DNA of 64,000 bases from Macrococcus epidermidis (GTDB taxonomy: Bacteria; Bacillota; Bacilli; Staphylococcales; Staphylococcaceae), in contig NZ_PZJH01000001.1 of NCBI RefSeq assembly GCF_003259695.1, forward strand, positions 1,178,001 through 1,242,000, read 5' to 3'. The notes under the pieces were generated by a model that saw nothing but the letters and a program-made list of their open reading frames with translations, was not told where the DNA came from and made no database searches. Below, one piece after another: positions 1 through 9,628 of the stretch. Made by a program: the position numbers and the translations under genes. The first letter of the stretch is position 1. Each line of letters starts with the position of its first letter.

Positions 1-86
1 TGCTCTTTGCGTCTTCAGGGCGAGAAGCGGGATGCTTCTACTTGTCCGTTTCGTATTCAACAGACTTAAGTATAACAGGCTAATAT

Positions 87-1577
87 TTATAAGTCAACAT
101 CTATTTTTTCATATTCACTCATATCTGTATCATGAGATAAATCAACTTCTGTTAAAGGAATCTTACGCGTTTTATATTTTAGTTTGTGGTAGAAATAGAA
201 CGCTAAGAATATTGGAATCCCCATATAAGTGATCAAGAAACCATTAAGATCGAACTTACCACCTAATATTAAATCAGTATCCTGACCGATAATTACAAAT
301 AAACAGAGAACAAATGCAAATATCGGACCGAATGGGAACCACATCGCTTTATATTTTAATACTGACATATCTTTGTTCTGAGCATAAAACGCTCTTCTGA
401 ATCGATAATGACTAATTGCAATACCAAGCCAGGCGATAAATCCTGTTAAACCACTTGCTGCCACGATATATTCGTAAGCACCACTAGCAACACGCTCTAC
501 TAAGAAGATGATTACCACCACAACAAACGTTGCAAGTAAACTCGGAATAGGAACGCCTTTGCGATTTGTTTCTGAGAATTTACGTGATGCTAATCCATCT
601 TTACCCATCGCATATAACATACGCGTTGAAGCATACATACCACTATTACCCGCTGATAGAATAGATGTTAAGATAACAGCATTCATAAAGGATGCTGCAA
701 ATGCAAGGCCAGCATTTTCAAATACTAACGTAAATGGTGACTTCGCAACACTATCTCCCCCCATTAAGTTAGGATTCGTGTAAGGAATGATTAATCCGAT
801 GACGAAAATAGAGAGAATGTAAAAAATTAAAATTCTCCAGAAAACTTGTTTAATCGCTTTCGGTATCGTTTTTTCCGGCTCTTCTGATTCACCTGCTGTA
901 ATACCAACAAGTTCTGTACCCTGGAAACTAAATCCGGCTACTAAGAATACGCCAAGAATCGTTAAGAAAGACCCCGTTAAACCATGACCGACAAATGGAG
1001 CATCACCTGTCGTGAAGTTATCAAAACCGATAAACTTGCCACCTAATATTCCAACGATTGTTAGTAATCCGATGATTAAAAATAATATAACAGTAGCAAC
1101 TTTTATAATCGCAAACCAATATTCACTTTCACCATAAACTCGAACTGACAATGTATTTAAAAATAAAATAATTGCTAAAAACACTATGCTCCATGCCCAA
1201 CCCGGCAAGAAATCCATCGGTGCCCAGTACTTTATGACGCTCGCAGCGATACTCACATCTGCTGCAACTGTAATCACCCAGTTAAACCAATAATTCCAGC
1301 CAAGCGCAAATCCAAGAGATGGATCGACGAAGCGTGTTGCATAGGTAGAAAATGAACCTGAAATCGGTAAATATGTTGCCATTTCACCAAGACTTGTCAT
1401 TAAGAAAAATACCATAATACCAATAATCGTAAACGCAAGTAACGCACCACCTGGGCCAGCATCACGAATCGCTCCTCCAGAGGTCATAAATAAACCTGTG
1501 CCGATACAGCCACCAATAGCGATCATCGAAATATGGCGCTGCTTCAATTTTCTTTGTACTCCATTCGTACTTTGCAT
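87..1577 (-). CDS. lysP: Lysine-specific amino acid permease LysP
   Basis: APC-superfamily permease of about 496 residues with about 12 hydrophobic segments. It imports lysine across the cytoplasmic membrane, probably by proton symport. The N-terminal GGCIGTGLF stretch and the GTELVGITAGESEEP segment are typical of the family. The lysine assignment rests mainly on the lysine riboswitch just upstream. I chose the ATG at 1577 because GAAAGGAAG lies 8 bases before it; a TTG at 1595 would put that Shine-Dalgarno inside the gene. The position next to thrS matches lysP in staphylococci. The start is fairly sure and the family certain; substrate specificity is inferred from the riboswitch. Confidence 0.9.
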   Translation of the reverse strand: MQSTNGVQRKLKQRHISMIAIGGCIGTGLFMTSGGAIRDAGPGGALLAFTIIGIMVFFLMTSLGEMATYLPISGSFSTYATRFVDPSLGFALGWNYWFNWVITVAADVSIAASVIKYWAPMDFLPGWAWSIVFLAIILFLNTLSVRVYGESEYWFAIIKVATVILFLIIGLLTIVGILGGKFIGFDNFTTGDAPFVGHGLTGSFLTILGVFLVAGFSFQGTELVGITAGESEEPEKTIPKAIKQVFWRILIFYILSIFVIGLIIPYTNPNLMGGDSVAKSPFTLVFENAGLAFAASFMNAVILTSILSAGNSGMYASTRMLYAMGKDGLASRKFSETNRKGVPIPSLLATFVVVVIIFLVERVASGAYEYIVAASGLTGFIAWLGIAISHYRFRRAFYAQNKDMSVLKYKAMWFPFGPIFAFVLCLFVIIGQDTDLILGGKFDLNGFLITYMGIPIFLAFYFYHKLKYKTRKIPLTEVDLSHDTDMSEYEKIDVDL

Positions 1578-1600
1578 ATATTGACTTCCTTTCAAAAATT

Positions 1601-1636
1601 AAAAATGAGCACACGTATGATACGCGTACTCATTTG
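1601..1636 (-). terminator. Lysine riboswitch expression-platform terminator
   Basis: On the minus strand AAATGAGTACGCGTAT pairs almost fully with ATACGTGTGCTCATTT across a one- to three-base loop and runs into a T tract. It lies between the lysine aptamer and lysP, so it fits the transcription-termination arm of the riboswitch. Confidence 0.85.
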
Positions 1637-1654
1637 AAAGTATAATCATCAAAA

Positions 1655-1826
1655 TTAAGTAGCGCATCACAAATGTGACAGTCTAACACTTGTTCAATGT
1701 TAGCCCAGGATATAATGTTCATACACATTATTCCTTCGGCACTGTTTCCTTTCGATAAACTTCGTTTATGTGTATGACATATCCATCATCTACTCATAAG
1801 CAGTGCAACCTCTACCTCAACGAGGA
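1655..1826 (-). promoter_or_regulatory. Lysine riboswitch (L box) upstream of lysP
   Basis: Read on the minus strand, the leader has the L-box hallmarks in order: GAGGTAGAGGTTGC at about 1801-1814, AAAGGAAACAGTGCCGAAGG at about 1735-1754, a GGGCTAACA...TGTTAGAC arm, and GACTGTCACATTTGTGATG at about 1668-1686. These are the conserved lysine-aptamer elements. A strong terminator follows directly. The expected behaviour, from the known family, is that lysine binding favours termination and lowers permease expression. Confidence 0.9.
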
Positions 1827-1843
1827 ATATTAAGTTAGTTACT

Positions 1844-1872
1844 AATATACATGACATCACTTATTATTTCAA
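1844..1872 (-). promoter_or_regulatory. Sigma-A promoter of the lysP riboswitch transcript
   Basis: Minus-strand TTGAAA (1867-1872), a 17-base spacer and TATATT (1844-1849). It sits about 20 bases before the aptamer begins, as expected. Confidence 0.75.
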
Positions 1873-1946
1873 CCTCTTTTTTTAATACGTTAATACATTA
1901 AATGATGATTTTCCTTTAAAACATAGACTCATAAAAAATCAAATCA

Positions 1947-3875
1947 TTATTTTTTTAGACGAATCTCATCAACTAAATTCCAGATAAACTCGTCGCGATC
2001 TAAAGTTTTAGAATCTTTAGAACCATATTGACGCAGGTTTACTTCATTATTCTCAACTTCTTTATCTCCTACTACAACCTGGTAAGGGACTTTATGCATT
2101 TGTGCTTCACGAATTTTGTAGCCCATCTTTTCATTTCGGTCATCAATATGACAACGAACACCTTGAGATTTTAACTCATCATATAATTTACGCGCATAGT
2201 CATAATGCACTTCATTAGAAACCGGAATAATTTCTAATTGATTTGGAGCAAGCCAAGTAGGATATGCACCTTTATATTCTTCTGTTAAGAAAGCAACAAA
2301 TCGTTCCATTGTTGAAATAACACCACGGTGAATAACTACCGGACGGTGTTTCTCGCCGTCATTACCAATGTATTCTAAATCGAAACGTTCCGGTAATAAG
2401 AAGTCTAATTGAACTGTAGATAAAGTTTCTTCTTTACCTAACGCAGTTTTAACCTGTACATCGAGTTTTGGACCGTAGAATGCAGCTTCTCCTGGTGCTT
2501 CTTCGTAATCTAAGCCCATTTCATCAACTGCTTCTTTAAGCATTGATTGTGCTTTCTCCCACATTTCATCATCCTGGAAATATTTTTCAGTATCTTCTGG
2601 ATCTCTATAACTTAGACGGAATTTATAATCTTTAAATTTGAAGTCTTTATATACATCTATTACAAGTTGCACGACACGGATAAATTCATCTTTAATCTGA
2701 TCCGGACGAACGAAGATATGTGCATCATTTAAAGTCATACCACGAACACGTTGTAATCCGCTTACAGCACCACTTGCTTCATATCTGTGCATTGTACCAA
2801 GTTCAGCGATACGGATTGGTAATTCACGGTATGAATGTGGTTTATTTTTATAGACCATCATATGGTGTGGACAGTTCATCGGACGTAATACCATTTGCTC
2901 ATTGTCCATCTCCATAACCGGGAACATGTCTTCCTGATAATGATCCCAGTGTCCAGAAGTTTTATAAAGATCAACTGAACCCATAACTGGTGTATACACG
3001 TGGTCATAACCTAATGCAACTTCTTTATCAACAATATAGCGTTCTAATTCACGACGAATTGTAGCGCCATTTGGTAACCATAACGGTAAACCAGGGCCGA
3101 CAAGTTGATTTGTAGTAAATAACTCTAATTCTTTACCAATCTTTCTGTGGTCACGTTCTTTACGCTCTTCTAAAACCTGAAGATGTTCTTTTAATGCTTT
3201 TTTATCGAAGAAGGCTGTACCGTAGATACGTTGTAACATCTTATTATTCGCATCACCTCTCCAGTATGCACCAGCTGTAGATAATAATTTAAATTCTTTA
3301 ATTTTAGCAGTTGATGGCACATGTACACCACGGCAAAGGTCAGTGAATTCACCTTGAGAATAGATTGTTACATGCTCATCAGCTGGAATCGCATCGATTA
3401 ACTCCTGTTTGTATGGATCATCGGCAAAAATTTGTTTAGCTTCATCACGACTTACAACACGACGTTCAATCTTTATATTTTCACCGACAATTTGACGCAT
3501 TGTCTTTTCAATTTCAGGTAAATCTTCGCTTGAAATTTTATGTTCAGTATCTACATCATAATAGAATCCTTCTTCAATAACAGGACCTACACCGAAATGC
3601 ACATTACCATACATACGCTTTAACGCTTGTGCCATTAAATGTGCAGTTGAATGACGTAGTACTTCTATACCTTCAGGAGACTCAGGCGTAATGATTTCGA
3701 TGTCTCCATCTGTTTCAAGTGCCGTTGATAAATCTACCATCTGTCCATTAAATTTTCCTGCTAAAGCTTTCTTCTTTAAACCAGGACTGATTGAACCTGC
3801 AATTTCCTCAGTTGTAACGCCAGCCTCAAAACTTTTTACATTACCATCTGGAAACTTAACATTAATTTCACTCAT
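1947..3875 (-). CDS. thrS: Threonyl-tRNA synthetase
   Basis: Class II synthetase of 642 residues, the normal full length. It charges tRNA-Thr in the cytoplasm. In order: a TGS domain (about 1-62), an editing domain with HSTAH (H75, H79) and the C181/H185 pair, a catalytic core with zinc ligand C335 in RPMNCPHH and H386, and a C-terminal anticodon-binding domain. It is transcribed from its own promoter behind a T-box leader, so uncharged tRNA-Thr should raise expression. dnaI lies upstream on the same strand, and its stop almost touches the thrS promoter. Confidence 0.98.
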   Translation of the reverse strand: MSEINVKFPDGNVKSFEAGVTTEEIAGSISPGLKKKALAGKFNGQMVDLSTALETDGDIEIITPESPEGIEVLRHSTAHLMAQALKRMYGNVHFGVGPVIEEGFYYDVDTEHKISSEDLPEIEKTMRQIVGENIKIERRVVSRDEAKQIFADDPYKQELIDAIPADEHVTIYSQGEFTDLCRGVHVPSTAKIKEFKLLSTAGAYWRGDANNKMLQRIYGTAFFDKKALKEHLQVLEERKERDHRKIGKELELFTTNQLVGPGLPLWLPNGATIRRELERYIVDKEVALGYDHVYTPVMGSVDLYKTSGHWDHYQEDMFPVMEMDNEQMVLRPMNCPHHMMVYKNKPHSYRELPIRIAELGTMHRYEASGAVSGLQRVRGMTLNDAHIFVRPDQIKDEFIRVVQLVIDVYKDFKFKDYKFRLSYRDPEDTEKYFQDDEMWEKAQSMLKEAVDEMGLDYEEAPGEAAFYGPKLDVQVKTALGKEETLSTVQLDFLLPERFDLEYIGNDGEKHRPVVIHRGVISTMERFVAFLTEEYKGAYPTWLAPNQLEIIPVSNEVHYDYARKLYDELKSQGVRCHIDDRNEKMGYKIREAQMHKVPYQVVVGDKEVENNEVNLRQYGSKDSKTLDRDEFIWNLVDEIRLKK

Positions 3876-3912
3876 TCATAACGCCTCACTTTTTTATTTT
3901 ATTTTAAACAAC

Positions 3913-3944
3913 AAAAAAGACCCCATCCCAAAAAGGGACGAAGT
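3913..3944 (-). terminator. T-box terminator before thrS
   Basis: On the minus strand an 11-pair stem, GACTTCGTCCC with GGGATGGGGTC (including G-T pairs), is followed by a run of T. It lies directly after the T-box consensus and before the thrS Shine-Dalgarno. Confidence 0.9.
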
Positions 3945-4135
3945 CAATTCGCGGTACCACCCTAATTACTGATCACTCAGCAACTCTGCATAAGATAACG
4001 GTCTTGAGCCGGACAATGATTAGTTGTCATACCAATAAGGGAGTAACAATCTAACTTAATTACTGATTCTCAGCACCATCAGCTCTCTAAAAATTAATGA
4101 TAGACTATCTTATCCTTACAATTTATATATATACG
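3913..4135 (-). promoter_or_regulatory. T-box leader of thrS
   Basis: The minus strand carries AGGGTGGTACCGCG at about 3950-3963, the T-box/antiterminator core whose TGG bulge binds the CCA end of uncharged tRNA. Further upstream are AGAGAGCTGATGGTGCTGAG (about 4068-4087) and GAATCAGTAAT, typical of stem I. An ACT triplet in GTTACTCCC near 4039-4047 could be the threonine specifier codon; this was not checked by folding. Uncharged tRNA-Thr should prevent termination. Confidence 0.92.
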
Positions 4136-4163
4136 AATTTAGTTTTGTTGTTTGTTAATACAT

Positions 4164-4191
4164 ATTATACACTTATTATCGTAATTTTCAA
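4164..4191 (-). promoter_or_regulatory. thrS promoter
   Basis: Minus-strand TTGAAA (4186-4191), a 16-base spacer and TATAAT (4164-4169), a near-consensus sigma-A promoter lying only two bases past the dnaI stop codon. It drives the T-box leader. Confidence 0.8.
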
Positions 4192-4193
4192 AC

Positions 4194-5117
4194 TTATTTT
4201 TCACGGCGATAATTTTTCCCTGATAACATATATTCATCACTTAATGTTTCGATACGCTCCATAATACGTCGCGCCTTCGTCTGTTCTGCACCTTGTTTCG
4301 TTATTGATAAATGATGACTTAGTTCTTTAAAATCAAAGTTTGAGCTAAAAAATGTCGGCATATTATTCATCATACGATAATTTAATATCGGCCCTAACAC
4401 TTCATCACGTACCCATGGTGTTAAGTCTTCTGCACCGATATCATCGAGCATTAGAACAGGCGTATTCTTTACTCGATTTAATCGCTCTGTATATGTACCA
4501 TCATTAAACCCTGATTTTAATTCCCGGATAAATTCCGGAAAGTACATTAACGTCGTATAAATATGTCGCTCTTTCAATTCATTTGCGATTGCACCTAAAA
4601 TAAATGATTTTCCGGTACCGAATGGTCCATGAATATAAATACCTTTCGTATCGACACCCTTTGCGATATCTCTGCATACCATCCCTGCACGTCTCACAAT
4701 ATCTATTCTCGTTTTATCATCGAGGTAAATATCTGCAAGCTTTGCATTCAGGACATCTTTTGGCATATGAATTGCCGTTATAAACTGCTTCATCTTTTGT
4801 TCTTCATCATAAGCAAGCTTAGAAGGGCATGGTAAATGTCTGATCTTAATGTGATTATTTTCAATATATAGTTCAGGCGTGTGACCAGGGACAAAGTTCT
4901 TACACTGGCCATAAGATGCACAATCCTGGCACATAATTGAAGAATCTTTATATTCCTGGAGGACAGATAAATCATTATCTATCATCTGCTCGGTAACATG
5001 GTTAGCAGCAATAAACGCACTTATTTCAGGATGTTTTATCGTTTCTTTTTTTATCTTTTCAATACGCTTAAAAATTTCACTGTTAGCGTTTAATATTGAG
5101 CCCATCGGTTTCATCAT
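4194..5117 (-). CDS. dnaI: Primosomal protein DnaI (helicase loader)
   Basis: AAA+ ATPase of 307 residues that loads the replicative helicase DnaC at the origin and at restart sites. Visible are an N-terminal zinc-binding region with C63, C66, C72 and C97, a Walker A GPFGTGKS at 164-171, and a Walker B VLMLDDIGAED at 211-221. The start overlaps the dnaB stop (ATGA), and GGAGGAGG precedes it, so the two proteins are translationally coupled. The partner order nrdR-dnaB-dnaI is the usual Bacillales arrangement. Confidence 0.96.
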   Translation of the reverse strand: MMKPMGSILNANSEIFKRIEKIKKETIKHPEISAFIAANHVTEQMIDNDLSVLQEYKDSSIMCQDCASYGQCKNFVPGHTPELYIENNHIKIRHLPCPSKLAYDEEQKMKQFITAIHMPKDVLNAKLADIYLDDKTRIDIVRRAGMVCRDIAKGVDTKGIYIHGPFGTGKSFILGAIANELKERHIYTTLMYFPEFIRELKSGFNDGTYTERLNRVKNTPVLMLDDIGAEDLTPWVRDEVLGPILNYRMMNNMPTFFSSNFDFKELSHHLSITKQGAEQTKARRIMERIETLSDEYMLSGKNYRREK

Positions 5118-6469
5118 TTATCCTCCTCCCATAATTGATTGAGTTCTTGCTGTAACTTACGACGTTCCGCTTCCAGATCGACATTTTCATCAACTTTATT
5201 GCTTGCTATCGGTTCTTCTGTTAACCATTTAGGTGTCATCTCTTTAGAAGGCGGTAAATATTGTTTCGGTCTACTTGATTTATCTTTCCGTTCAGTACGT
5301 TTCTTATCCATCGATTTTACAAAATGATAAGCTTCCTGACTTGTTTTTAAATTTTGTTTCTTCCAGTTTGAGGCTATCTCTTCAATATACGCCTGCGGGA
5401 GTTTCATATCCTTTGTAAACAATACATATTGAATAAGAATATTAAACACGCCATATGGCAGTTGTTCACGTTCTAAAATAGATTCAATCATGCGTTTCTG
5501 CTTTAAGGTCGGTTCTGATTTACTGAATGAAGTAAGCATATCGATTGGACTCGTTGTATCCAGCATTTCAAACCAGTTCAGTAGAGTACTCGCTTCCTTA
5601 TCTTCAGGCTTTATATTATCTGACTGTTCCTGAAACTGCAAAGTTGGTAGTGCACCGTCGTGTTCTATCTTATAGAAATCACGTGCATTTTTGCGTAACG
5701 CTTCATGAGAAATCGTTTGATTGCTTGTAAGTGACTTCAAGATAATCTGACGCATTTCTGTAGGTGCAATATCATATAATGCAGCAAGCTGAGAAATTAA
5801 ATCACGCGTCTTCTTAGGTAATTGTTCACTTGTGATCAGATTCTGTGCCAGCAATGTTTCAAGCATATCAAAATCAAATGTCTGATGATGAATAGGAATA
5901 CCATACGGGTCACTTTGTTTAATAATCTCACTATTATATTCGAATACAACGGGTTCAGGAGATTTCGGCGTACCAAATACGTCCATATATTTACTTGAAA
6001 TATCACGATAACCATCATAATCTATATTATTTGTAAAATATCTACTCTTTAACACTTGATATCGATGCTTACCCACCTGCTGATATAAGAACACAGAAAG
6101 CATAGGATCATTAAAAAATTGTGCAGGCATTACAGGACTGATTAATTTATAGATAAACTTCTGATTGCTATCATCTATTCTCATATACGTCTTAAGTAAA
6201 CCAATTGCTTCAAGCCGTTTACGAATCACTTCGAAATGACTCAAATTCATCTTCAGTTCACTTAAGAAAATATAATGAGTGTAATCGTTACTAACCTGGT
6301 TATAGTCATTTAAAAACTGACTTAAGAACTGATAGACACCGACACATTCAATACCAATTAAAGGCGTATAAAGTGTCTTAAGAACATCTTCAGTCAGATG
6401 CGTACTTATATAGTTTGTCGTGACGGCAAACTGATCCGTACCATTTAATTCCGTAAAATAATGTTGCAT
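5114..6469 (-). CDS. dnaB: Replication initiation/primosome protein DnaB
   Basis: This 451-residue protein is the Gram-positive DnaB, which is not the helicase of that name in E. coli. It works with DnaD and DnaI to load helicase and links the origin to the membrane. The N-terminal winged-helix-like part and the C-terminal YxxxIxxNW segment (about residues 365-375, EEIASNWKKQN) fit the DnaB/DnaD family. The start follows GTAGGTGTCAGC, and the nrdR stop lies 8 bases upstream. The C-terminal 60 residues are charged and probably disordered. Confidence 0.93.
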   Translation of the reverse strand: MQHYFTELNGTDQFAVTTNYISTHLTEDVLKTLYTPLIGIECVGVYQFLSQFLNDYNQVSNDYTHYIFLSELKMNLSHFEVIRKRLEAIGLLKTYMRIDDSNQKFIYKLISPVMPAQFFNDPMLSVFLYQQVGKHRYQVLKSRYFTNNIDYDGYRDISSKYMDVFGTPKSPEPVVFEYNSEIIKQSDPYGIPIHHQTFDFDMLETLLAQNLITSEQLPKKTRDLISQLAALYDIAPTEMRQIILKSLTSNQTISHEALRKNARDFYKIEHDGALPTLQFQEQSDNIKPEDKEASTLLNWFEMLDTTSPIDMLTSFSKSEPTLKQKRMIESILEREQLPYGVFNILIQYVLFTKDMKLPQAYIEEIASNWKKQNLKTSQEAYHFVKSMDKKRTERKDKSSRPKQYLPPSKEMTPKWLTEEPIASNKVDENVDLEAERRKLQQELNQLWEEDK

Positions 6470-6477
6470 GCTGACAC

Positions 6478-6942
6478 CTACTTCTTATCTTTATCGTTCA
6501 ATAGACCGCTCATTGTACGTAATAACTGATCGACATCTTTAAATTCTTTATAGACAGACGCAAACCTTACATAGGAAACCTGATCTAAAGTCATTAGATG
6601 CTCCATCACCAATTCACCGATATCAACCGAAGACACTTCCGTCTTACCTTTTTCACGTAAAGCAGTCTCAACATCTGTCGTAATTTTTTCAAGTGATTCA
6701 AAAGCAACAGGTCGCTTCTCACATGCACGGACTAAACCATGTAACACTTTATCACGGTTGAATGCTTGTCTTGTGCCGTCTTTTTTTACGACGATTAATG
6801 GCTGTAATTCAATTCTTTCGAAAGTAGTAAAACGTGTACCGCATTCTTCACATTCTCTACGTCTTCTGATTGCAGTCAAATCGTCTGCATGTCGTGAATC
6901 AATCACCTTCGATTGATTAAAACCACATTTTGGACATTTCAA
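6478..6942 (-). CDS. nrdR: Transcriptional repressor NrdR
   Basis: Zinc-ribbon plus ATP-cone repressor of ribonucleotide reductase genes, about 154 residues. The ribbon cysteines are C3, C6, C31 and C34. The ATP-cone starts near [14 protein letters not shown] and senses ATP/dATP. I chose the TTG at 6942 over the GTG at 6951. It gives the family N-terminus MKCPKCG and puts AAGGGG 8 bases upstream, whereas the GTG overlaps the Shine-Dalgarno. First gene of the nrdR-dnaB-dnaI group. Confidence 0.95.
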   Translation of the reverse strand: MKCPKCGFNQSKVIDSRHADDLTAIRRRRECEECGTRFTTFERIELQPLIVVKKDGTRQAFNRDKVLHGLVRACEKRPVAFESLEKITTDVETALREKGKTEVSSVDIGELVMEHLMTLDQVSYVRFASVYKEFKDVDQLLRTMSGLLNDKDKK

Positions 6943-7091
6943 GACAATCACCCCTTTTTTTATTATTATTTAATTATACATGAATACGAAACAATTAAAA
7001 ATCCATAAGATTACACTGTTCTGGGTATATAATAAACTATATGAATAAGTTAAAATTAATAAATTAATAACTTTCCAGAAGGAGAAAACTG

Positions 7092-7802
7092 ATGAGACCG
7101 AATTATATCCATTTACCAAAGTTAGAAGAAGGACACCCTGTAAACAAACTAAGAGAAAGCTTTAATCATAGAAATGAAGTGATACTTTATCATAACGACC
7201 CTGTAGGAATCGTCTTTATCGGTGATTCAATTACTGATTACTGGGATATAGAAAGTTACCTGCAATTAAACAATGGCAAGCGAATGATTAACCGTGGCAT
7301 TGGAAACGATCGTACGCAATGGGTACGCGACCGATTTACAGCAGATAGTATCCAGTTGAAACCCGATTGGATTGTCTTATCGATTGGCATTAATAATACG
7401 AAAGCACTCGACGTTGATCAAAGCGATAACAACCAGCAACAAATTAAGTCACGAATCCTTGAAGATATTGAAGCAATGATTATGATGGCAAATGAAAATA
7501 ACATAAATATTGCAGTTACTACACTCACATCAACGAACCGACCTAAGTTAGAAGGATTTATAACGCGCTCAAAACTTGTTCAGATAATTAATCACGAAAT
7601 TAAACAACTATGTACAGAACATGATGCATTATTTATCGATTACTATACACAGATGACTGAAACGAAAGATGGCATCGACTATTTACGAAATGAACTTACA
7701 GATGACGGACTACATCCGCATGTATTCGGCTACGACATTATGGCAAAAGTCATTGAAGCAACGTTTACCGATATTTATCCGATACAATTAAAGCAAAGAT
7801 GA
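7092..7802 (+). CDS. SGNH/GDSL-family hydrolase
   Basis: Predicted lipase/esterase-type hydrolase of 236 residues without a signal peptide, so probably cytoplasmic. The SGNH blocks are present: GDSIT with nucleophile S46, GIGND (G71), GINN with N101, and DGLHPH with D205 and H208. The natural substrate is unknown; relatives deacetylate sugars or hydrolyse lipid esters. Start is supported by AAGGAG 8 bases upstream. It is the only plus-strand gene of the 7-13 kb accessory block and shares a two-way terminator with the SMR pair. Confidence 0.85.
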   Translation: MRPNYIHLPKLEEGHPVNKLRESFNHRNEVILYHNDPVGIVFIGDSITDYWDIESYLQLNNGKRMINRGIGNDRTQWVRDRFTADSIQLKPDWIVLSIGINNTKALDVDQSDNNQQQIKSRILEDIEAMIMMANENNINIAVTTLTSTNRPKLEGFITRSKLVQIINHEIKQLCTEHDALFIDYYTQMTETKDGIDYLRNELTDDGLHPHVFGYDIMAKVIEATFTDIYPIQLKQR

Positions 7803-7843
7803 AAAAAGTGTCACACACCAAATACGGTATGTGACACTTTACT
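7803..7843. terminator. Bidirectional terminator (SGNH hydrolase / SMR pair)
   Basis: AAAGTGTCACACACC pairs with GGTATGTGACACTTT with one mismatch around an AAATAC loop. A and T runs on either side serve both converging genes. Confidence 0.85.
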
Positions 7844-7844
7844 T

Positions 7845-8159
7845 TTAAGGCAACAACTTCAATCCAATGGTACTTGCTAAAATTAAGCCCATAAAAAATA
7901 AACGTAATACATTCTTCGATTCTCCGTAAAACAAAATCCCCACAATTGCTCCACCTACTGCACCAATACCGGTCCATATAGCATATGCAGTACTCATCGG
8001 AATTGCAATTAACGCAACGGAAAGAAAATAAAGACTACATGCAAATGTAAATATCAGCAATAAAACATAACGCTTTTGATGTGTGTTTGAATACATATTA
8101 ATCACGACAACACCTAGCATTTCAAAGATACCGGCAAGTACTAAAATCAACCAATACAT
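7845..8159 (-). CDS. SMR-family efflux subunit B
   Basis: Small multidrug resistance protein of 104 residues with four predicted membrane helices. The SMR glutamate is E13 in MYWLILVLAGIFEM. YAIWTGIGAVGGAIVG near 62-77 is the conserved helix-3 motif. It follows the other SMR gene with a one-base stop/start overlap (TAATG). This suggests a two-gene heterodimeric pump like YkkCD or EbrAB, exporting cationic compounds or guanidinium by proton exchange. The substrate cannot be told from sequence. Confidence 0.88.
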   Translation of the reverse strand: MYWLILVLAGIFEMLGVVVINMYSNTHQKRYVLLLIFTFACSLYFLSVALIAIPMSTAYAIWTGIGAVGGAIVGILFYGESKNVLRLFFMGLILASTIGLKLLP

Positions 8160-8479
8160 TACTTTGCCTCCTCTGGTGTTGCCATCTTAAGACCGATGAC
8201 ACCGATAATTAATACACTTATTAATATAACTTTCTCAACGCTTATTGGTTCATTGAAAAATACTACATCTGCAATCGTTACTAACGTTGCACCTAGACCA
8301 ACAAATACAGCGTAGCTTGTTCCAACCGGTAAATATTTTGATGCATTCAGCAACAAATAGAAACTGATTGAAACACTGATAACAGTAAGTATCCACTCAT
8401 ACCAAGTATCAGCATGGGCTAGACCAATTACCCAGCACATCTCAAAAATCGCCGCAACGATAATTTTAATCCAGTTCAT
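8159..8479 (-). CDS. SMR-family efflux subunit A
   Basis: SMR protein of 106 residues with four membrane helices, E13 in IFEMCWVIGL and the helix-3 motif YAVFVGLGATLVT. The ATG at 8479 is preferred because TGAGGT lies 5 bases before it and it gives the usual MNW start. The upstream ATG at 8500 has no ribosome site. Translation is coupled to the downstream SMR gene. The antiparallel two-subunit arrangement is known for paired SMR genes; no guanidine riboswitch was recognised upstream. Confidence 0.88.
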   Translation of the reverse strand: MNWIKIIVAAIFEMCWVIGLAHADTWYEWILTVISVSISFYLLLNASKYLPVGTSYAVFVGLGATLVTIADVVFFNEPISVEKVILISVLIIGVIGLKMATPEEAK

Positions 8480-8617
8480 AACATACCTCACTATCAACAT
8501 AATAGTGAATAGTATAACATATACAAAATTTCATTTTAAGAAATGAGTTTTCCAAACTTAATTCAATGATAAAAACATCTAAATCCAATAAATTTAGCTG
8601 AAATATTGAATATAAGT

Positions 8618-9628
8618 TTATTTATATACTAATAAGTATCTCGTGCCCTTATTTGAGGATATTATGTTCAATTCTATATTTAACTTCTCACATATATTTC
8701 TTATTATTTTATTTCCTTTAGTATCATTAGAAACTTGATTCACGTCATACCCTATACCAAAATCAATAATCTCCAATTTATTTTGGTTAAGATTTATAAT
8801 TAATTTTTCAGTATGTGAATGTCTAATAATATTTGAAAAAATATTATCTAATAATCTTTCAAAGAACAAAGCTTCAGATTTCCAAATTACATTTTCATCC
8901 AAATTCGTTTTAATACTTATTTTATTCTTCTCTAATAAATAATTCCACTTCATTAATGAATTTGTAACGGAAGAATCTATACTACAATCAACCATAAAAA
9001 TATACTGATCTTCGTAATCAATTTCTTCTGTTTCAGAAACTTTCTTAACTAATTGATTAGTGTACATTATTTTAGAATATATTTGATTAATTTTTTCTTC
9101 AGGAATTTCATATTCAATAGCGAGTTCATAAAGCTCTAACATTATCGCAGTAAGGGGAGTGTTGATATCATGAGACAATTGTTTTATATGTTCCTGTTTC
9201 GTTTTATTTTGCTGTTCTAATAATGCCTCCTTAAATCTCAATCTATCAATCAATTTATTAATTGCACCTGATAAGGCATTAATTTCATCTTCACTATCTA
9301 AATGATATATTAACTTATCAGGAAAACTTTCATCATATGTAATACGTTCAACAGTAGAGTGGATATTATTAATTCTAGATATTACCTTTTCAAAATATTT
9401 AGAACCAATCCAGACTAGAAATAACAAAAAAATAAAATAAATAATATAAAAATTAACGTAAAAGAATGAACTTTGAAATTTCCAATCAAAGTTAAATATA
9501 TAAGTAATACCAGTATAAGTTAATAAGAATAAATAATTTAATAATATAAAAGTAACTGGAATCAAAAATACACCAAATGCCATAATATAAAAATACTTTT
9601 TCAATAGCTTTTTATTTTTCATTTCCAT
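8618..9628 (-). CDS. Two-component sensor histidine kinase (orphan locus)
   Basis: Membrane sensor kinase of 336 residues. Two membrane segments (about 13-36 and 56-74) flank a short external loop of about 20 residues, so it may sense within or near the membrane. After a linker/HAMP-like region come the HisKA motif LSHDINTPLTAI with H153, the N box DNIFSNIIRH (N262) and the G1 box DFGIGY (about 289-294). It overlaps the response regulator by 17 bases. The stimulus is unknown, and no ABC transporter of the BceAB type lies beside it. The gene is markedly AT-rich, consistent with acquired DNA. Confidence 0.88.
   Translation of the reverse strand: MEMKNKKLLKKYFYIMAFGVFLIPVTFILLNYLFLLTYTGITYIFNFDWKFQSSFFYVNFYIIYFIFLLFLVWIGSKYFEKVISRINNIHSTVERITYDESFPDKLIYHLDSEDEINALSGAINKLIDRLRFKEALLEQQNKTKQEHIKQLSHDINTPLTAIMLELYELAIEYEIPEEKINQIYSKIMYTNQLVKKVSETEEIDYEDQYIFMVDCSIDSSVTNSLMKWNYLLEKNKISIKTNLDENVIWKSEALFFERLLDNIFSNIIRHSHTEKLIINLNQNKLEIIDFGIGYDVNQVSNDTKGNKIIRNICEKLNIELNIISSNKGTRYLLVYK

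Noticed and set aside
1-69. Open plus-strand frame ending in TAA at the left edge, in a GC-richer stretch
   Set aside because: Only 22 codons are visible, with no recognisable motif; it could be the tail of a gene, an element or chance. Not enough to call.
508-783. 91-codon plus-strand frame inside lysP
   Set aside because: Lies antisense within a clear permease gene, with no ribosome site; a shadow frame.
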